A DNA stretch of 64,000 bases from Calothrix sp. PCC 7103 (GTDB lineage Bacteria; Cyanobacteriota; Cyanobacteriia; Cyanobacteriales; Nostocaceae). The stretch spans positions 1,595,679-1,659,678 of the forward strand of contig NZ_KB217478.1 of assembly GCF_000331305.1 (NCBI RefSeq), written 5' to 3'. The notes under the pieces are model-generated. The model was not told the origin of the DNA and made no database searches. It saw nothing but the letters and a program-made list of their open reading frames with translations. This document shows positions 9,245-18,291 of the stretch, piece after piece. Within the stretch, counting starts at the first letter, position 1; each line of letters opens with the position of its first letter. Position numbers and translations under genes: made by a program.

Positions 9245-10000
9245 ATGGCAGGACACAGTAAATGGGCAAATATTAAACGCCAAAAAGCAGTGGTTGATGC
9301 GAAAAGAGGTAAAACCTTTACGCAAATGTCACGAGCTATTATTTTGGCGGCACGCAGTGGCATTCCAGACCCAACAGGAAATTTTCAACTGCGGACGGCT
9401 ATCGAAAAAGCTAAAGCTGCTGGTATTCCCAATGATAATATTGAGCGTGCCATTGCTAAAGGCGCCGGGAATTTTGCTGGTGACAATACCCAACTAGAAG
9501 AAATTCGTTACGAAGGATATGGCCCAGGTGGTGTAGCTATTTTAATTGAAGCGCTGACCGATAACCGTAATCGCACTGCTGCTGAATTGCGAGTATCGTT
9601 TAGCAAAAATGGCGGAAACCTTGGTGAAACTGGTTGTGTTAGTTGGATGTTTGCCCAAAAAGGCGTATGTATCGTAGAATCTGTTAAAAATGAAGATAAA
9701 TTACTCGAAGCATCTATTGAAGGTGGCGCCGAATATTATGAAATGACCGACGAAGATACAGCAGAAGTATTTACCGAAGTCGCTGACCTCGAACCCCTTA
9801 GCCAAACCCTCAAAAATCAAGGCTTTAAAGTTACCGATGTCGAACTACGCTGGATTCCTGATAATAGCGTCGAAGTTAGTGACGACCAACAAGCGCGCAC
9901 ACTCCTCAAGCTAATTGACACCCTTGAAGCGTTAGATGATGTTCAAAACGTCACAGCTAATTTTGAAATGCCTGAACAATTAATGGCAGCAATAGCTTAA
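9245..10000 (+). CDS. yebC: YebC/PmpR family regulatory or ribosome-associated protein
   Basis: 251 aa, the normal family length. The start MAGHSKWANIKRQKAVVDAK is the family signature; further on are RAIILAARSGIPDPTGNFQL, AIEKAKAAGIPNDNIERAI and YEGYGPGGVAILIEALTDN. Members are described as transcriptional regulators and, more recently, as factors that help ribosomes at difficult peptide motifs; I cannot choose between these roles from sequence. Start at ATG 9245, divergent from the lipoprotein gene. Confidence 0.95.
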   Translation: MAGHSKWANIKRQKAVVDAKRGKTFTQMSRAIILAARSGIPDPTGNFQLRTAIEKAKAAGIPNDNIERAIAKGAGNFAGDNTQLEEIRYEGYGPGGVAILIEALTDNRNRTAAELRVSFSKNGGNLGETGCVSWMFAQKGVCIVESVKNEDKLLEASIEGGAEYYEMTDEDTAEVFTEVADLEPLSQTLKNQGFKVTDVELRWIPDNSVEVSDDQQARTLLKLIDTLEALDDVQNVTANFEMPEQLMAAIA

Positions 10001-10067
10001 TTGTGCTAGCGATGTCATAAAAGGCATCGCCTAAGTTAAGTTATAGCTAAATGAGTTTATAAAAACG

Positions 10068-10703
10068 ATGGTTGTAACAACAGAGAGCGCGGAAACTAGA
10101 ACTGTGCTAGAAAACATTAGCTGGCAAACGTTTAAGGCTATGCTAGCGGAAATGGGACAATCGCGCGTTAGTCGAATTGCTTATTCTGATGGGTTGCTAG
10201 AAATTATGACACCACTAATGCCTCATGAAAACTCTAACCGTATAATTGAAGGTTTTGTACTTTCGTTATGTGAAGAGTTTGGATTTGAGGTTAAAAGTAC
10301 TGGTTCAACCACATTAACGCGCGATGACCTAGAGAAGGGAGGGGAGCCAGATAGCAGCTACTATATTCAAAACGAACAAGCGGTCAGGGGCAGAGAAAAT
10401 ATTAATCTGGATCAAGACCCGCCACCAGATTTAGTACTTGAAGTTGAATACTCAAGGTCAAGGTTAGATAAATTGTCCTTGTACGCCAAGATGAGAATCC
10501 CTGAATTTTGGCGATTCAACGGCGCCACACTACGAGTTTACGTCCTTAAAGGTCAAAAATACGAAGAAGTTCAAATTAGTCCAACATTTGAACCAGTACC
10601 AGTAAAAGAAATTCCTCGCTTTATTACTGAAAGTCGAACTATTGGGCAATTAGCTGCTAAAAAAGCTTTCCGTGAATGGGTAATTAGCTATATAACCAAG
10701 TAG
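10068..10703 (+). CDS. Uma2 family (DUF820) putative endonuclease
   Basis: 211 aa. It has the typical cyanobacterial Uma2 architecture: an N-terminal wing, then SDGLLEIMTPLMPHENSNRI, ESSYYI-like acidic strand (GGEPDSSYYIQN), and PDLVLEVEYSRSRLDKLSLY with the D...E-x-E arrangement of a restriction-like PD-(D/E)XK fold. These genes are present in many copies in filamentous cyanobacteria and their role is unknown. It is not obviously linked to neighbours. A second Uma2 gene lies at 44337. Confidence 0.88.
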   Translation: MVVTTESAETRTVLENISWQTFKAMLAEMGQSRVSRIAYSDGLLEIMTPLMPHENSNRIIEGFVLSLCEEFGFEVKSTGSTTLTRDDLEKGGEPDSSYYIQNEQAVRGRENINLDQDPPPDLVLEVEYSRSRLDKLSLYAKMRIPEFWRFNGATLRVYVLKGQKYEEVQISPTFEPVPVKEIPRFITESRTIGQLAAKKAFREWVISYITK

Positions 10704-10753
10704 TTTATGTTTGAGGCACCCATCGTTTACGGATATTTGTGCTAGATATTTAA

Positions 10754-11443
10754 ATGAAGCTAGTTCAAGGAGCGGAATTTCTGAAAAACGTTGAAGCTAA
10801 AGGGGTTGAAAAACTTATTGCCCCACTTATTGCACTGCTTGGTTTCGTGTTCTTAGTACAATGGCTAATACGCGGGGATTTACGCTCATCGTTTTCTGAC
10901 CCTACTTTTAACCAGCAACAGCCACCTTTGGTAATGAAGGGGGGAGACCCATATATACGTGCCCTGATGCGAACGATTTCTGCTAGCGAGTCTAATACAC
11001 CGCGTCCCTATTCTGTTTTATATGGTGGTAAAAATGTTAATGACCTAAGTCGTCATCCGCAAATTTGCGTCACAATAGTTAATGGACCGAATAAAGGTAA
11101 CTGTTCTACTGCTGCTGGTCGCTACCAAATTATTAATACAACTTGGTATAGAATTGCTCCTCGCTATCATCCGAATCCGTCAAATTTAATGTTTTGGACA
11201 AATTATAGCTTTGAGGCAGAGTACCAAGATATAGTAGTTCATCGGTGGTTAAGTGATTCACGTGTATGGGGCGCCGATATTCCCCAATTATTACGCCAAG
11301 GTAAAATTAATGATGTATTAAAAAGATTATCTCCGACTTGGACTAGTTTAGGATATGGTATTGAAAATAACTCCATGAGTCGCTCTTTACCTGGTATTTA
11401 TCAAAGAATGTTGCAAGATGAGCAACGGATACAACGGATGTAA
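10754..11443 (+). CDS. Membrane-anchored lambda-type lysozyme (GH104-like)
   Basis: 229 aa. Residues about 20-40 form one transmembrane helix (LIAPLIALLGFVFLVQWLI), so the catalytic domain probably faces the periplasm. From about residue 70 the sequence follows phage lambda endolysin R: RTISASES with the catalytic Glu, LYGGKNVNDLSRHPQ, STAAGRYQIINTTWY, and a C-terminal SLGYG. Such enzymes cut the MurNAc-GlcNAc bond without water, leaving an anhydro sugar. The last residues QRIQRM and the stop are encoded by an interspersed CAACGGATGTAACGG repeat. It may be a domesticated phage gene for wall remodelling; no other phage genes are nearby. Confidence 0.85.
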   Translation: MKLVQGAEFLKNVEAKGVEKLIAPLIALLGFVFLVQWLIRGDLRSSFSDPTFNQQQPPLVMKGGDPYIRALMRTISASESNTPRPYSVLYGGKNVNDLSRHPQICVTIVNGPNKGNCSTAAGRYQIINTTWYRIAPRYHPNPSNLMFWTNYSFEAEYQDIVVHRWLSDSRVWGADIPQLLRQGKINDVLKRLSPTWTSLGYGIENNSMSRSLPGIYQRMLQDEQRIQRM

Positions 11444-11503
11444 CGGATGAGTTATTTGTTTAAAACAATATATCTGTTACATCCGTTCATAATCTGTTGC
11501 CAG
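11423..11503. repeat. CAACGGATGTAACGG repeat array between two gene ends
   Basis: Direct units CAACGGATACAACGGATGTAA are followed, after a spacer, by the inverted counterpart TTACATCCGTTCATAATC...GTTGCCAGG. The lysozyme gene ends inside the left half and menH, on the other strand, ends inside the right half. The inverted arms could act as a bidirectional terminator. Confidence 0.8.
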
Positions 11504-12310
11504 GAAATTCAACACCTTGTCAGCGAAAATCTCTGGTTGTTCAAAATGAGTATTATGTCCGGCGCCTGAAATTATATTCAAGTTACAATATTTACAGGCA
11601 TCTACAATTTTAGTATTTATGTCAATAAATTTTTTATCGTATTCTCCAACTAATAAAAGTATTGGCAGTGTATTTGTCTTAATCTTTTCCCAAAGTGATG
11701 GTTGAGTTCCTGTTCCCATACAACATAAGGATTTCGCTAATTCAGCAGGGGTATTTTTAAGGCGAGTTGTAATTAGTTTGTGATAATGAGGATGATTTTT
11801 AATATTACCAAAAATAGATTGAGTATACCAAGCTGATAAAAAGGCTGTAAAATCCTCAGTGGTATTGATTCTGTTGAGCTTTCTGGCTATTTGATTATCG
11901 CTTTTGACTCGTGAGTAGCGCTGTGTTTCTGTAGGTAAGCCAGGAGAGGCAGATTCTAGAATAACTTTTAAAAAACGTTCAGGAAAGTTTAATGTTAAAT
12001 ATAAAGCTAATCTACCACCCATTGAGTAACCAATTAAAAAACAGTTAGATATTTTTAATTCATTAAGTAAGTTAATTATACTTTGGGCAGTGAGTTCCAT
12101 TGTGTAAGAATCATTACTTTCTAACAGTTGAGTTTTTCCATGTCCTGGTAAATCAACTGTTAAAAACGAAAAATAATTTAAATCTGAAATTATTGATACA
12201 ACGTCTTCAAATTCTTCACAGTCACCCATAAAACCGTGTAGAAATAGAATTGTTGGTTTATTTACATCACCCTGAAAAATATAATTAAGTTGATATTTGC
12301 TACCCAGCAT
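11477..12310 (-). CDS. menH: MenH-like 2-succinyl-6-hydroxy-2,4-cyclohexadiene-1-carboxylate synthase
   Basis: 277 aa alpha/beta hydrolase, start ATG at 12310. It shows the oxyanion segment FLHGFMGDCEEF, VDLPGHGKT, the nucleophile elbow GYSMGG (Ser about 96), the acid in GEYDKKF (about 222) and GAGHNTHFEQP with the catalytic His (about 248). LHGFMGDCEEF and GHNTHFEQPE favour MenH over generic hydrolases. In cyanobacteria this step belongs to phylloquinone synthesis for photosystem I. The last residues TDYERM and the stop come from the interspersed repeat shared with the convergent lysozyme gene. No other men gene is nearby, so the exact substrate is inferred. Confidence 0.82.
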   Translation of the reverse strand: MLGSKYQLNYIFQGDVNKPTILFLHGFMGDCEEFEDVVSIISDLNYFSFLTVDLPGHGKTQLLESNDSYTMELTAQSIINLLNELKISNCFLIGYSMGGRLALYLTLNFPERFLKVILESASPGLPTETQRYSRVKSDNQIARKLNRINTTEDFTAFLSAWYTQSIFGNIKNHPHYHKLITTRLKNTPAELAKSLCCMGTGTQPSLWEKIKTNTLPILLLVGEYDKKFIDINTKIVDACKYCNLNIISGAGHNTHFEQPEIFADKVLNFLATDYERM

Positions 12311-12360
12311 TTTTAATTTATACTATAGTTGTATAATTTACCTTTATGAAAAGTCGTTTA

Positions 12361-12493
12361 AGAGGATGTTTTAAAACTATCTTCCAATGTCATACTGAAC
12401 GCAGTGAAGTATCTGAGTATATGCCCGAAACCTTAGATTCTTCGTTCCTCAGAATGACAATTTATACCTTCTTAGACTTTTAAAACATCCTCT
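12361..12493. mobile_element. 133-bp MITE with perfect 16-bp terminal inverted repeats
   Basis: The ends AGAGGATGTTTTAAAA (12361-12376) and TTTTAAAACATCCTCT (12478-12493) are exact inverted repeats. The interior is a GTCATACTGAACGCAGTGAAG...CTCAGAATGACA palindrome. A shorter relative with eroded ends lies at 61294-61396, and interior-like copies without these ends are at 3978 and 14465. The right terminus overlaps the TAG stop of the CsoR-family gene. Confidence 0.75.
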
Positions 12494-12896
12494 AAGGTAA
12501 AAATCTATCTAAGGCAGCTTTGAGTTGTTCGATTTCTGTTTCAATATTACCTTCCTTTGAGGCTCTAGAAATACACTCGCTTAAGTGTTCATCCAAAACG
12601 ATGCGGGCTACTCGGTCTAAGGCGCCACGCACAGCAGCAATTTGTAATAGTACATCTGGACATGGACTATTTTGTTGTACCATTGTCTTTATACCGCGAA
12701 CATGTCCTTCAATTCGCGATAGTCGGTTTACAATACGTCTGAGAGATTCTTCGCTATGTACGTGAGGATGGGCTGAGTGGTCATGTGAATGGTCATGTTC
12801 ATCATGTTCGATTTTAAGAGAGGAAATATCCGAGACATTTTTTAGTGAATCCGAAACAGGCAAAGGTTCTTTTTTGAGTCGGTTGGTTCCATTCAT
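12492..12896 (-). CDS. CsoR/InrS-type metal-sensing repressor with His-rich arm
   Basis: 134 aa. Residues 51-134 form the all-helical CsoR/RcnR domain (SLRRIVNRLSRIEGHVRGIK). The metal ligands Cys79, His104 and Cys108 keep the Cys-x24-His-x3-Cys spacing seen in CsoR copper and InrS nickel sensors. The N-terminal arm (30-48) holds eight His in IEHDEHDHSHDHSAHPHVH and resembles the His-containing arm of cyanobacterial InrS, which represses a nickel exporter. Nickel is therefore my best guess, copper or cobalt possible. No metal efflux gene is adjacent. The stop codon abuts a MITE end. Confidence 0.88.
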   Translation of the reverse strand: MNGTNRLKKEPLPVSDSLKNVSDISSLKIEHDEHDHSHDHSAHPHVHSEESLRRIVNRLSRIEGHVRGIKTMVQQNSPCPDVLLQIAAVRGALDRVARIVLDEHLSECISRASKEGNIETEIEQLKAALDRFLP

Positions 12897-13221
12897 GAGT
12901 AGTAAGCAAGAAGTGTTATTAAAATCAATCCTAGCCTAGATGCAAGCTAGAAAGTGGAATTACAAATGATGATAACTGCTCAGGCGTAAAACCCGAATGG
13001 GCAAGTACGGATGTCTATAATAGCTTTAGAGTTACATTTACAAATAACTTTGATAATGAGTGGTTTATGCTGTACTGCTAGGAAAACTTATCCGTTTGTT
13101 GGAGCAAGAAGTGCAACCATTAGGCGCCTTTCTTCGTCTGTTTTCTAGAGATTTAAACCAATACGCGCGGTTTTCACACTCCCATCACTTTATTTATTGA
13201 ACGAAAAATTAGGTTGTAGAT
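12897..13221. other. Intergenic region upstream of the HtrA-like gene
   Basis: About 325 bp between the divergent metal sensor and protease genes. I see no gene or strong repeat, only one GGCGCC site near 13125. Both promoters should lie here. Confidence 0.4.
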
Positions 13222-14442
13222 ATGCGATTTTCCAAACTACCTCGGTCACTCCGCCAATTTGGTACGCATGTATTAGCTATAATTATGGGGGTCATGCTAA
13301 CAGTTGGCACCCTAAGCGTATCTCCTTCCATTGCTTCTCCTGTATCTAGCGACACGGCGCCAGAATTAATGCCGGAGTTAGTAGCTCAACGTCCATCAAA
13401 TGCGAACGCTGCTATTGGGAACAGTAGTTTTGTAACTGCGGCAGTCAATAGAGTTGGTTCGGCAGTTGTTCGTATTGATACTGAACGTACAATTACACGA
13501 CGTACCGCTGACCCTTTTTTTGATGACCCATTTTTCCGCCGCTTCTTTGGCGATAGTTTCCCACAACAGGCGCCAAGTCAACAGCAACGCGGTTTAGGTT
13601 CTGGTTTTATCATTGACAAAAGTGGATTAATTTTAACTAATGCCCACGTCGTCGATAAAGCTGATAGAGTTACAGTCAGACTCAAAGATGGTCGTACTTT
13701 TCAAGGAAAAGTTCAAGGTGTCGATGAAGTTACCGATTTGGCGTTAGTAAAAGTTAATGCAGGCGCCGATTTACCAGTAGCAGCGTTAGGTTCATCTTCA
13801 GATGTACAAGTTGGAGACTGGGCGATTGCAGTCGGCAACCCTCTGGGATTAGATAATACTGTAACATTAGGTATTGTAAGTACTTTACGTCGTACTAGTC
13901 GAGATGTTGGTATTGGTAATAAACGGCTCGAATTTATTCAAACCGATGCAGCGATTAACCCAGGTAACTCTGGTGGACCACTTTTAAACGCCCAAGGTGA
14001 AGTAATTGGTATCAACACTGCAATTCGCGGTGATGCAATGGGTATTGGATTTGCAATTCCTATCGACAGAGCAAAATCGATTGCCTCTCAACTTCAACGT
14101 GGTGAACAAGTTTCTCACCCGTTTATTGGTATTGGTATGGAAGATTTAACTCCCGAAACGGCAAGACAATTCAATTCAAATCCTAATTCTCCTATTCAAG
14201 TGCCAGAAGTTAATGGTATTTTAGTCGCGCGTGTAGTTCCTAACTCTCCTGCTGCTGCTGCGGGAATTCGTATTGGAGACGTTGTACTTCAAGTCGATGG
14301 TAAGCGCGTAACCAAAGGTGAAGATTTACTCAACATTGTTGAGCAAAGTCGCATCGGTCAAACTTTACAATTAAAAGTTCAGCGCGGCAACCAAACACAG
14401 CAACTCTCAATTCGTACCGCACAACTTCAAGACCCTTCTTAA
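13222..14442 (+). CDS. HtrA/Deg family serine protease (HhoA/HhoB-like)
   Basis: 406 aa periplasmic protease and chaperone for damaged envelope proteins. Residues 1-40 are a signal peptide or anchor (HVLAIIMGVMLTVGTLSVS). The catalytic triad is His142 (TNAHVVD), Asp172 (TDLALVKV) and Ser250 (GNSGGP). One PDZ domain follows (about 300-400; GILVARVVPNSPAAAAGIRI). One PDZ domain, an Arg-rich loop (DPFFDDPFFRRFFGD) and this length match cyanobacterial HhoA, HhoB and HtrA, which I cannot separate by eye. Start ATG at 13222. A tandem repeat region follows. Confidence 0.93.
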   Translation: MRFSKLPRSLRQFGTHVLAIIMGVMLTVGTLSVSPSIASPVSSDTAPELMPELVAQRPSNANAAIGNSSFVTAAVNRVGSAVVRIDTERTITRRTADPFFDDPFFRRFFGDSFPQQAPSQQQRGLGSGFIIDKSGLILTNAHVVDKADRVTVRLKDGRTFQGKVQGVDEVTDLALVKVNAGADLPVAALGSSSDVQVGDWAIAVGNPLGLDNTVTLGIVSTLRRTSRDVGIGNKRLEFIQTDAAINPGNSGGPLLNAQGEVIGINTAIRGDAMGIGFAIPIDRAKSIASQLQRGEQVSHPFIGIGMEDLTPETARQFNSNPNSPIQVPEVNGILVARVVPNSPAAAAGIRIGDVVLQVDGKRVTKGEDLLNIVEQSRIGQTLQLKVQRGNQTQQLSIRTAQLQDPS

Positions 14443-14464
14443 AGTTATAAAATAGTTGTAGGAT

Positions 14465-14597
14465 TGTCATTCTGAGCGTAGCGAAGAATCTAAAGTTTCA
14501 ATATATACTAAGATGCTTCACTGCGTTCAGCATGACAAATAGCGAAGAATCTAAAGTTTCAATATATACTAAGATGCTTCACTGCGTTCAGCATGAC
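14465..14597. repeat. Tandem 61-bp duplication in the CATTCTGAGC repeat family
   Basis: A unit beginning AGCGAAGAATCTAAAGTTTC and ending TTCAGCATGACA occurs twice in direct tandem (14480-14540 and 14541-14597) behind a GTCATTCTGAGCGT head. The copies are identical over the shared length, which points to a recent duplication by slippage or unequal crossing-over. Confidence 0.85.
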
Positions 14598-14682
14598 ATT
14601 AATAGATAACATTAGTAAAGGGCGCAAAGCCAAAGCTTTACACCCTTCAATTTTTTATCAGCATGAATTATTTTTTGGTATA

Positions 14683-15762
14683 TTAACCACGGCGCCAAAC
14701 TTTAACGGCGCCGTTTGCATCAGCACTGACTAAGGTTTGTCCATTAGGACTAAACGCTAATTTTTTAACACTGGATTGATGTCCGGTAAGAGTTGTAATT
14801 TCTTCACCTATTTGCAGGTTCCAAAGTTTAATGGTTTTGTCAGCGCAGCTAGAAGCAAGTACTGTACTATCATTGTTTATCGCTACAGAATATACTTCGT
14901 CGCTATGACCAACAATTACTCCAACAAACTCTCCGGTCTGCCAGTTCCACAATTTAATTTTTCCATCAGCACAACCACAAACAAATAGGCGTCTATCTGG
15001 ACTAAATGCAATTGAGAATACTGGGGACTGTGCGTTGAAGGTGGCAATTTCAGTTTTTGTATTCAGATTCCACAATTTTATGGTCTCGTCATAACTACCA
15101 CTTGCAAGAATTGCACCGTTAGAACTAATTGCCAGAGCATTTACCCAATCATCATGCTTAACAAAAGTAGCTGCTGCATGTTCTTCATCTACATTCCAGA
15201 TTTGAACTGTTTTACCTCTGTCACCACTAGCAAAAGTTTTACCATCTGTACCAAACACTAGTGCATTTACCGCATACGCATGGGCAAAATATTCACGAAT
15301 TTGCTCACCACTAATAGTATTCCACAACTCAATACGCTGACTCAAACCAGTACTAATCAACATCTTACCATCGGGACTAAAGGCAAGTGACTTCAAAATA
15401 CCAGAGTTACGCTTGATTGTATGAATTACTTCACCAGTCTGCAAATCCCACAATTTTATCTCTATACTACCAGTGGCTAAGAGATTTCCGTCGGGACTAA
15501 ATGCTACTGCCTGAGAGTTTCTTAAAAAAGTATGCACGCACTTCCAACTAGTAGCTTTCAGTAACGAAGCATTTTTTCTAACTACCTCTACTGCTACTTC
15601 TGCTAGTCCTAATGTTACCGTCTTACCTGATGATTCCTGTACTGGCGATAACACTGCACTTTTAGTTGAAGCTTCTATTGAAGAAACACGGTTTGCAGCA
15701 CTTGCGGTAGATTCAGAAACGAAATTCGATATACGTGATGGTAAAAACATAGTCCCGCTCAA
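14683..15762 (-). CDS. WD40 repeat protein
   Basis: 359 aa, start ATG at 15762. After an N-terminal Ser/Ala-rich stretch of ~70 residues, seven WD40 blades run to the end. Each has the LAFSPDGK-type turn and a final IKLWNL, IQIWNV or VKVWRR (e.g. LWDLQTGEVIHTIKRN and LWNLQIGEEITTLTGH). It is one complete beta-propeller, expected to act as a protein-interaction scaffold. There is no signal peptide or kinase/NACHT partner domain. The gene is single, so its partner is unknown. Confidence 0.92.
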   Translation of the reverse strand: MSGTMFLPSRISNFVSESTASAANRVSSIEASTKSAVLSPVQESSGKTVTLGLAEVAVEVVRKNASLLKATSWKCVHTFLRNSQAVAFSPDGNLLATGSIEIKLWDLQTGEVIHTIKRNSGILKSLAFSPDGKMLISTGLSQRIELWNTISGEQIREYFAHAYAVNALVFGTDGKTFASGDRGKTVQIWNVDEEHAAATFVKHDDWVNALAISSNGAILASGSYDETIKLWNLNTKTEIATFNAQSPVFSIAFSPDRRLFVCGCADGKIKLWNWQTGEFVGVIVGHSDEVYSVAINNDSTVLASSCADKTIKLWNLQIGEEITTLTGHQSSVKKLAFSPNGQTLVSADANGAVKVWRRG

Positions 15763-16641
15763 AAAATTTTAGTATTTGTGTTCTGGTAAGAGGGCGCCTA
15801 TTAAAGACGCATTAAAAAGTGCTGCGAACACGGTAGACACAGGTTCAGTAACCTTGGGTACAAGCGTACAACAGCCTAGTGGTAAAGGGTTGAGTGAGCA
15901 ATCACTCGGTAAATTCTCTACTTTTTGTCAACTTTCCGGCTTAAACATCACCGATTTCATGAACAAAAGTTAAAAACTGTGGATCAAAGTTGCTGTTTTT
16001 TAATTTTGTATGTCAACCCTTAACTATATTTTCCATTCTATAGCAATAAAATAAACATAACTTTATAAAATGTTAATAGTCAATGGTTAACATATGTTAA
16101 TTTTATTGTTAATCTTTGCTGGTTAACAATAAATAATCAGTCGCCCTTTGGTGAGCAATGCTACTGAAAATGTATGTAAACAGTAGTATTTAAGACCAAT
16201 AACAGCAAAAGTCTCCTTTTTTAACCTTGTTGATGACGACATAGTATAAGCGTGTTTTTACGCTTGTCAAAATTTGATGCTAACTGAGTAACAATGTATA
16301 AATACTTACTCAATTCATTAAGAAATTATTAACTTTGCTCAGATTTCTAGCAGCAGCTAAAGGAAATACATAAGCAAAACAATTTAGGGAAACACCACAG
16401 CATCAATTTCACTTACGTTGTAGCTTGTTAAAAGTACCCATGTCACTCGTAGTTATACGGAAGACTAAAGGAATTTTTCTTTAAATTTGTTAACAATTAA
16501 AAGTCGAATCATTGTAAGCTATTTTACCTACTTAATTGGAAACTTTTAAGTTTTATCTTTAGATAGCCAAGAAAGAATTTAAATTCTGGTGGCGTATCGA
16601 CGGTTCTATAATTAATTCTTGCCCTTAATAGTTCGTAAACC
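15763..16641. other. Long AT-rich spacer between the WD40 gene and lysS
   Basis: Nearly 880 bp. A 65-codon open frame (15776-15973) has Ser/Gly-rich composition and no recognisable family, so I leave it uncalled. The rest is very AT-rich with many TTAACA motifs (16070-16130, 16320-16340, 16490) and no repeat of the families seen elsewhere. It probably carries both divergent promoters. Confidence 0.5.
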
Positions 16642-18159
16642 ATGTCGGAAGAAGATATCCGTGCCACAAGGCTAGAGAAAGCAGAGCAGTTTAGACAGCT
16701 AGGAATAAATCCCTACGCTTATCGTTGGGAGTCAACCCATCATACGGCTGAGTTACAACAAAAATTCGTTGACTTGCCTAGCGGGGAAGAAGTAGATACT
16801 CTCGTTGCTGTTGCTGGACGTGTAATGGGGCGCCGCTTTATGGGAAAGCTGGCTTTTTGTACCCTTGAAGATGATTCGGGAAAAATTCAACTATATATAG
16901 AGAAGCAAGTTATAGACGAGGGTATGGGAGAAACAATTCCCAATGCCTTCAAAACACTTGACAAACTTGTAGATGTGGGTGACATCATTGGCGTTAAAGG
17001 TACTATTAAACGAACTCAAAAGGGTGAATTGTCGGTATTTGTCAAGCAATTTAATATTTTGAGTAAATCTTTATTGCCTTTGCCCGACAAATGGCATGGG
17101 TTAACAGATATTACCAAGCGCTATCGTCAGCGATATGTTGACTTAATTGTTAACCCCGAAGTTAAACAAACTTTTCGGCGCCGTGCCCAAATTACAGCGG
17201 GTATTCGTCGCTATTTGGAAGAGCGCGATTTTCTGGAAATTGAAACCCCAGTTTTACAAAGTGAAGCAGGAGGCGCCGACGCTAGACCATTTATAACCTA
17301 CCACAACACCTTAGAAATGGAGTTGTACTTACGTATCGCTACGGAGTTACACTTAAAACGGTTGATAGTAGGTGGGTTTGAAAAAGTTTTTGAAATGGGG
17401 CGTATTTTCCGCAACGAGGGTATTTCGACTCGCCATAATCCTGAATTTACATCGGTTGAAATTTACCAAGCATATGTAGATTATAACGACATGATGGATT
17501 TAACAGAGGGAGTTATTACCACCGTTGCTTTGGCGGTTTTAGGAACCTTGAAAATTAACTATCAAGGACAGGAAATCGATTTAACACCTCCGTGGCGCCG
17601 TGCGACAATGCATGATTTAGTGAAAGAAGCCACAGGTATAGATATCATTACTTCTAGTTTAGATGAAGCAAAAGGCTCCTTAAACAGTGCAGGCGTACCA
17701 AATGTAGACGAATGTAAATCGATAGGTAAGCTATTAAATTTGGCATTTGAAGAAAAAGTAGAAACAACTTTAATTCAGCCAACATTCGTAATAGACTATC
17801 CGGTTGAAATTTCACCTCTAGCAAAACCGCATCGTTCCAAACCAGGTTTAGTAGAACGGTTTGAATTATTTATAGTCGGAAGAGAAACAGCAAACAGTTT
17901 CTCAGAACTTACCGACCCCATCGACCAACGTCAACGCTTAGAAGCACAAGCAGCACGTAAAGCGGAGGGAGACTTAGAAGCACAAGGTGTAGATGAAGAT
18001 TTTCTCACTGCCTTGGAATATGGAATGCCACCTACAGGAGGATTAGGTATAGGTATAGACAGGTTAGTCATGCTGCTTACTGACTCTGCGAGCATCCGTG
18101 ACGTTATCGCATTCCCTCTCCTAAAACCCGAAAAACCCGACTCTGAAAAAGCTGAATAA
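16642..18159 (+). CDS. lysS: Lysyl-tRNA synthetase, class II
   Basis: 505 aa. Charges tRNA-Lys with lysine. The N-terminal OB-fold ([29 protein letters not shown]) binds the anticodon. Class II motif 2 is [24 protein letters not shown] and motif 3 [12 protein letters not shown] near the C-terminus. Start ATG at 16642 ([20 protein letters not shown]). It is a single gene closed by a repeat hairpin and an intrinsic terminator. Confidence 0.97.
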   Translation: MSEEDIRATRLEKAEQFRQLGINPYAYRWESTHHTAELQQKFVDLPSGEEVDTLVAVAGRVMGRRFMGKLAFCTLEDDSGKIQLYIEKQVIDEGMGETIPNAFKTLDKLVDVGDIIGVKGTIKRTQKGELSVFVKQFNILSKSLLPLPDKWHGLTDITKRYRQRYVDLIVNPEVKQTFRRRAQITAGIRRYLEERDFLEIETPVLQSEAGGADARPFITYHNTLEMELYLRIATELHLKRLIVGGFEKVFEMGRIFRNEGISTRHNPEFTSVEIYQAYVDYNDMMDLTEGVITTVALAVLGTLKINYQGQEIDLTPPWRRATMHDLVKEATGIDIITSSLDEAKGSLNSAGVPNVDECKSIGKLLNLAFEEKVETTLIQPTFVIDYPVEISPLAKPHRSKPGLVERFELFIVGRETANSFSELTDPIDQRQRLEAQAARKAEGDLEAQGVDEDFLTALEYGMPPTGGLGIGIDRLVMLLTDSASIRDVIAFPLLKPEKPDSEKAE

Positions 18160-18164
18160 CAAAA

Positions 18165-18199
18165 GAAACCAGGTTTCTTACGTAGAAACCTGGTTTCTA
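18165..18199. repeat. GAAACCAGGTTTCTT palindrome family
   Basis: AAGAAACCAGGTTTCTT and AGAAACCTGGTTTCT form an inverted pair just after lysS. The same motif, with variants AGAAACCCGGTTTCT, recurs at 23571-23605, 32958-32974, 38853-38918, 42948, 44294-44328, 58115-58178 and 59525, nearly always at gene ends. Confidence 0.85.
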
Positions 18200-18200
18200 A

Positions 18201-18228
18201 GGGTAGGCTTTTCAGCCTACCCTTTTTT
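18201..18228 (+). terminator. Intrinsic terminator of lysS
   Basis: GGGTAGGCT pairs with AGCCTACCC over a short loop and is followed by six T residues. This is a textbook rho-independent terminator. Confidence 0.9.
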
Positions 18229-18291
18229 ATGTGTCCAAAAAATCTTAAAATCTCTTTCGAGCGTGAGTATTTCTCCAAGGAAAAGTGCAGA

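Noticed and set aside
9199-9363. Longer N-terminus of the solute-binding lipoprotein
   Set aside because: It would overlap yebC and place 55 residues ahead of a clear lipoprotein signal peptide.
15776-15973. 65-codon open frame upstream of the WD40 gene
   Set aside because: Low-complexity Ser/Gly composition, TTG start, no family; it is probably leader DNA.
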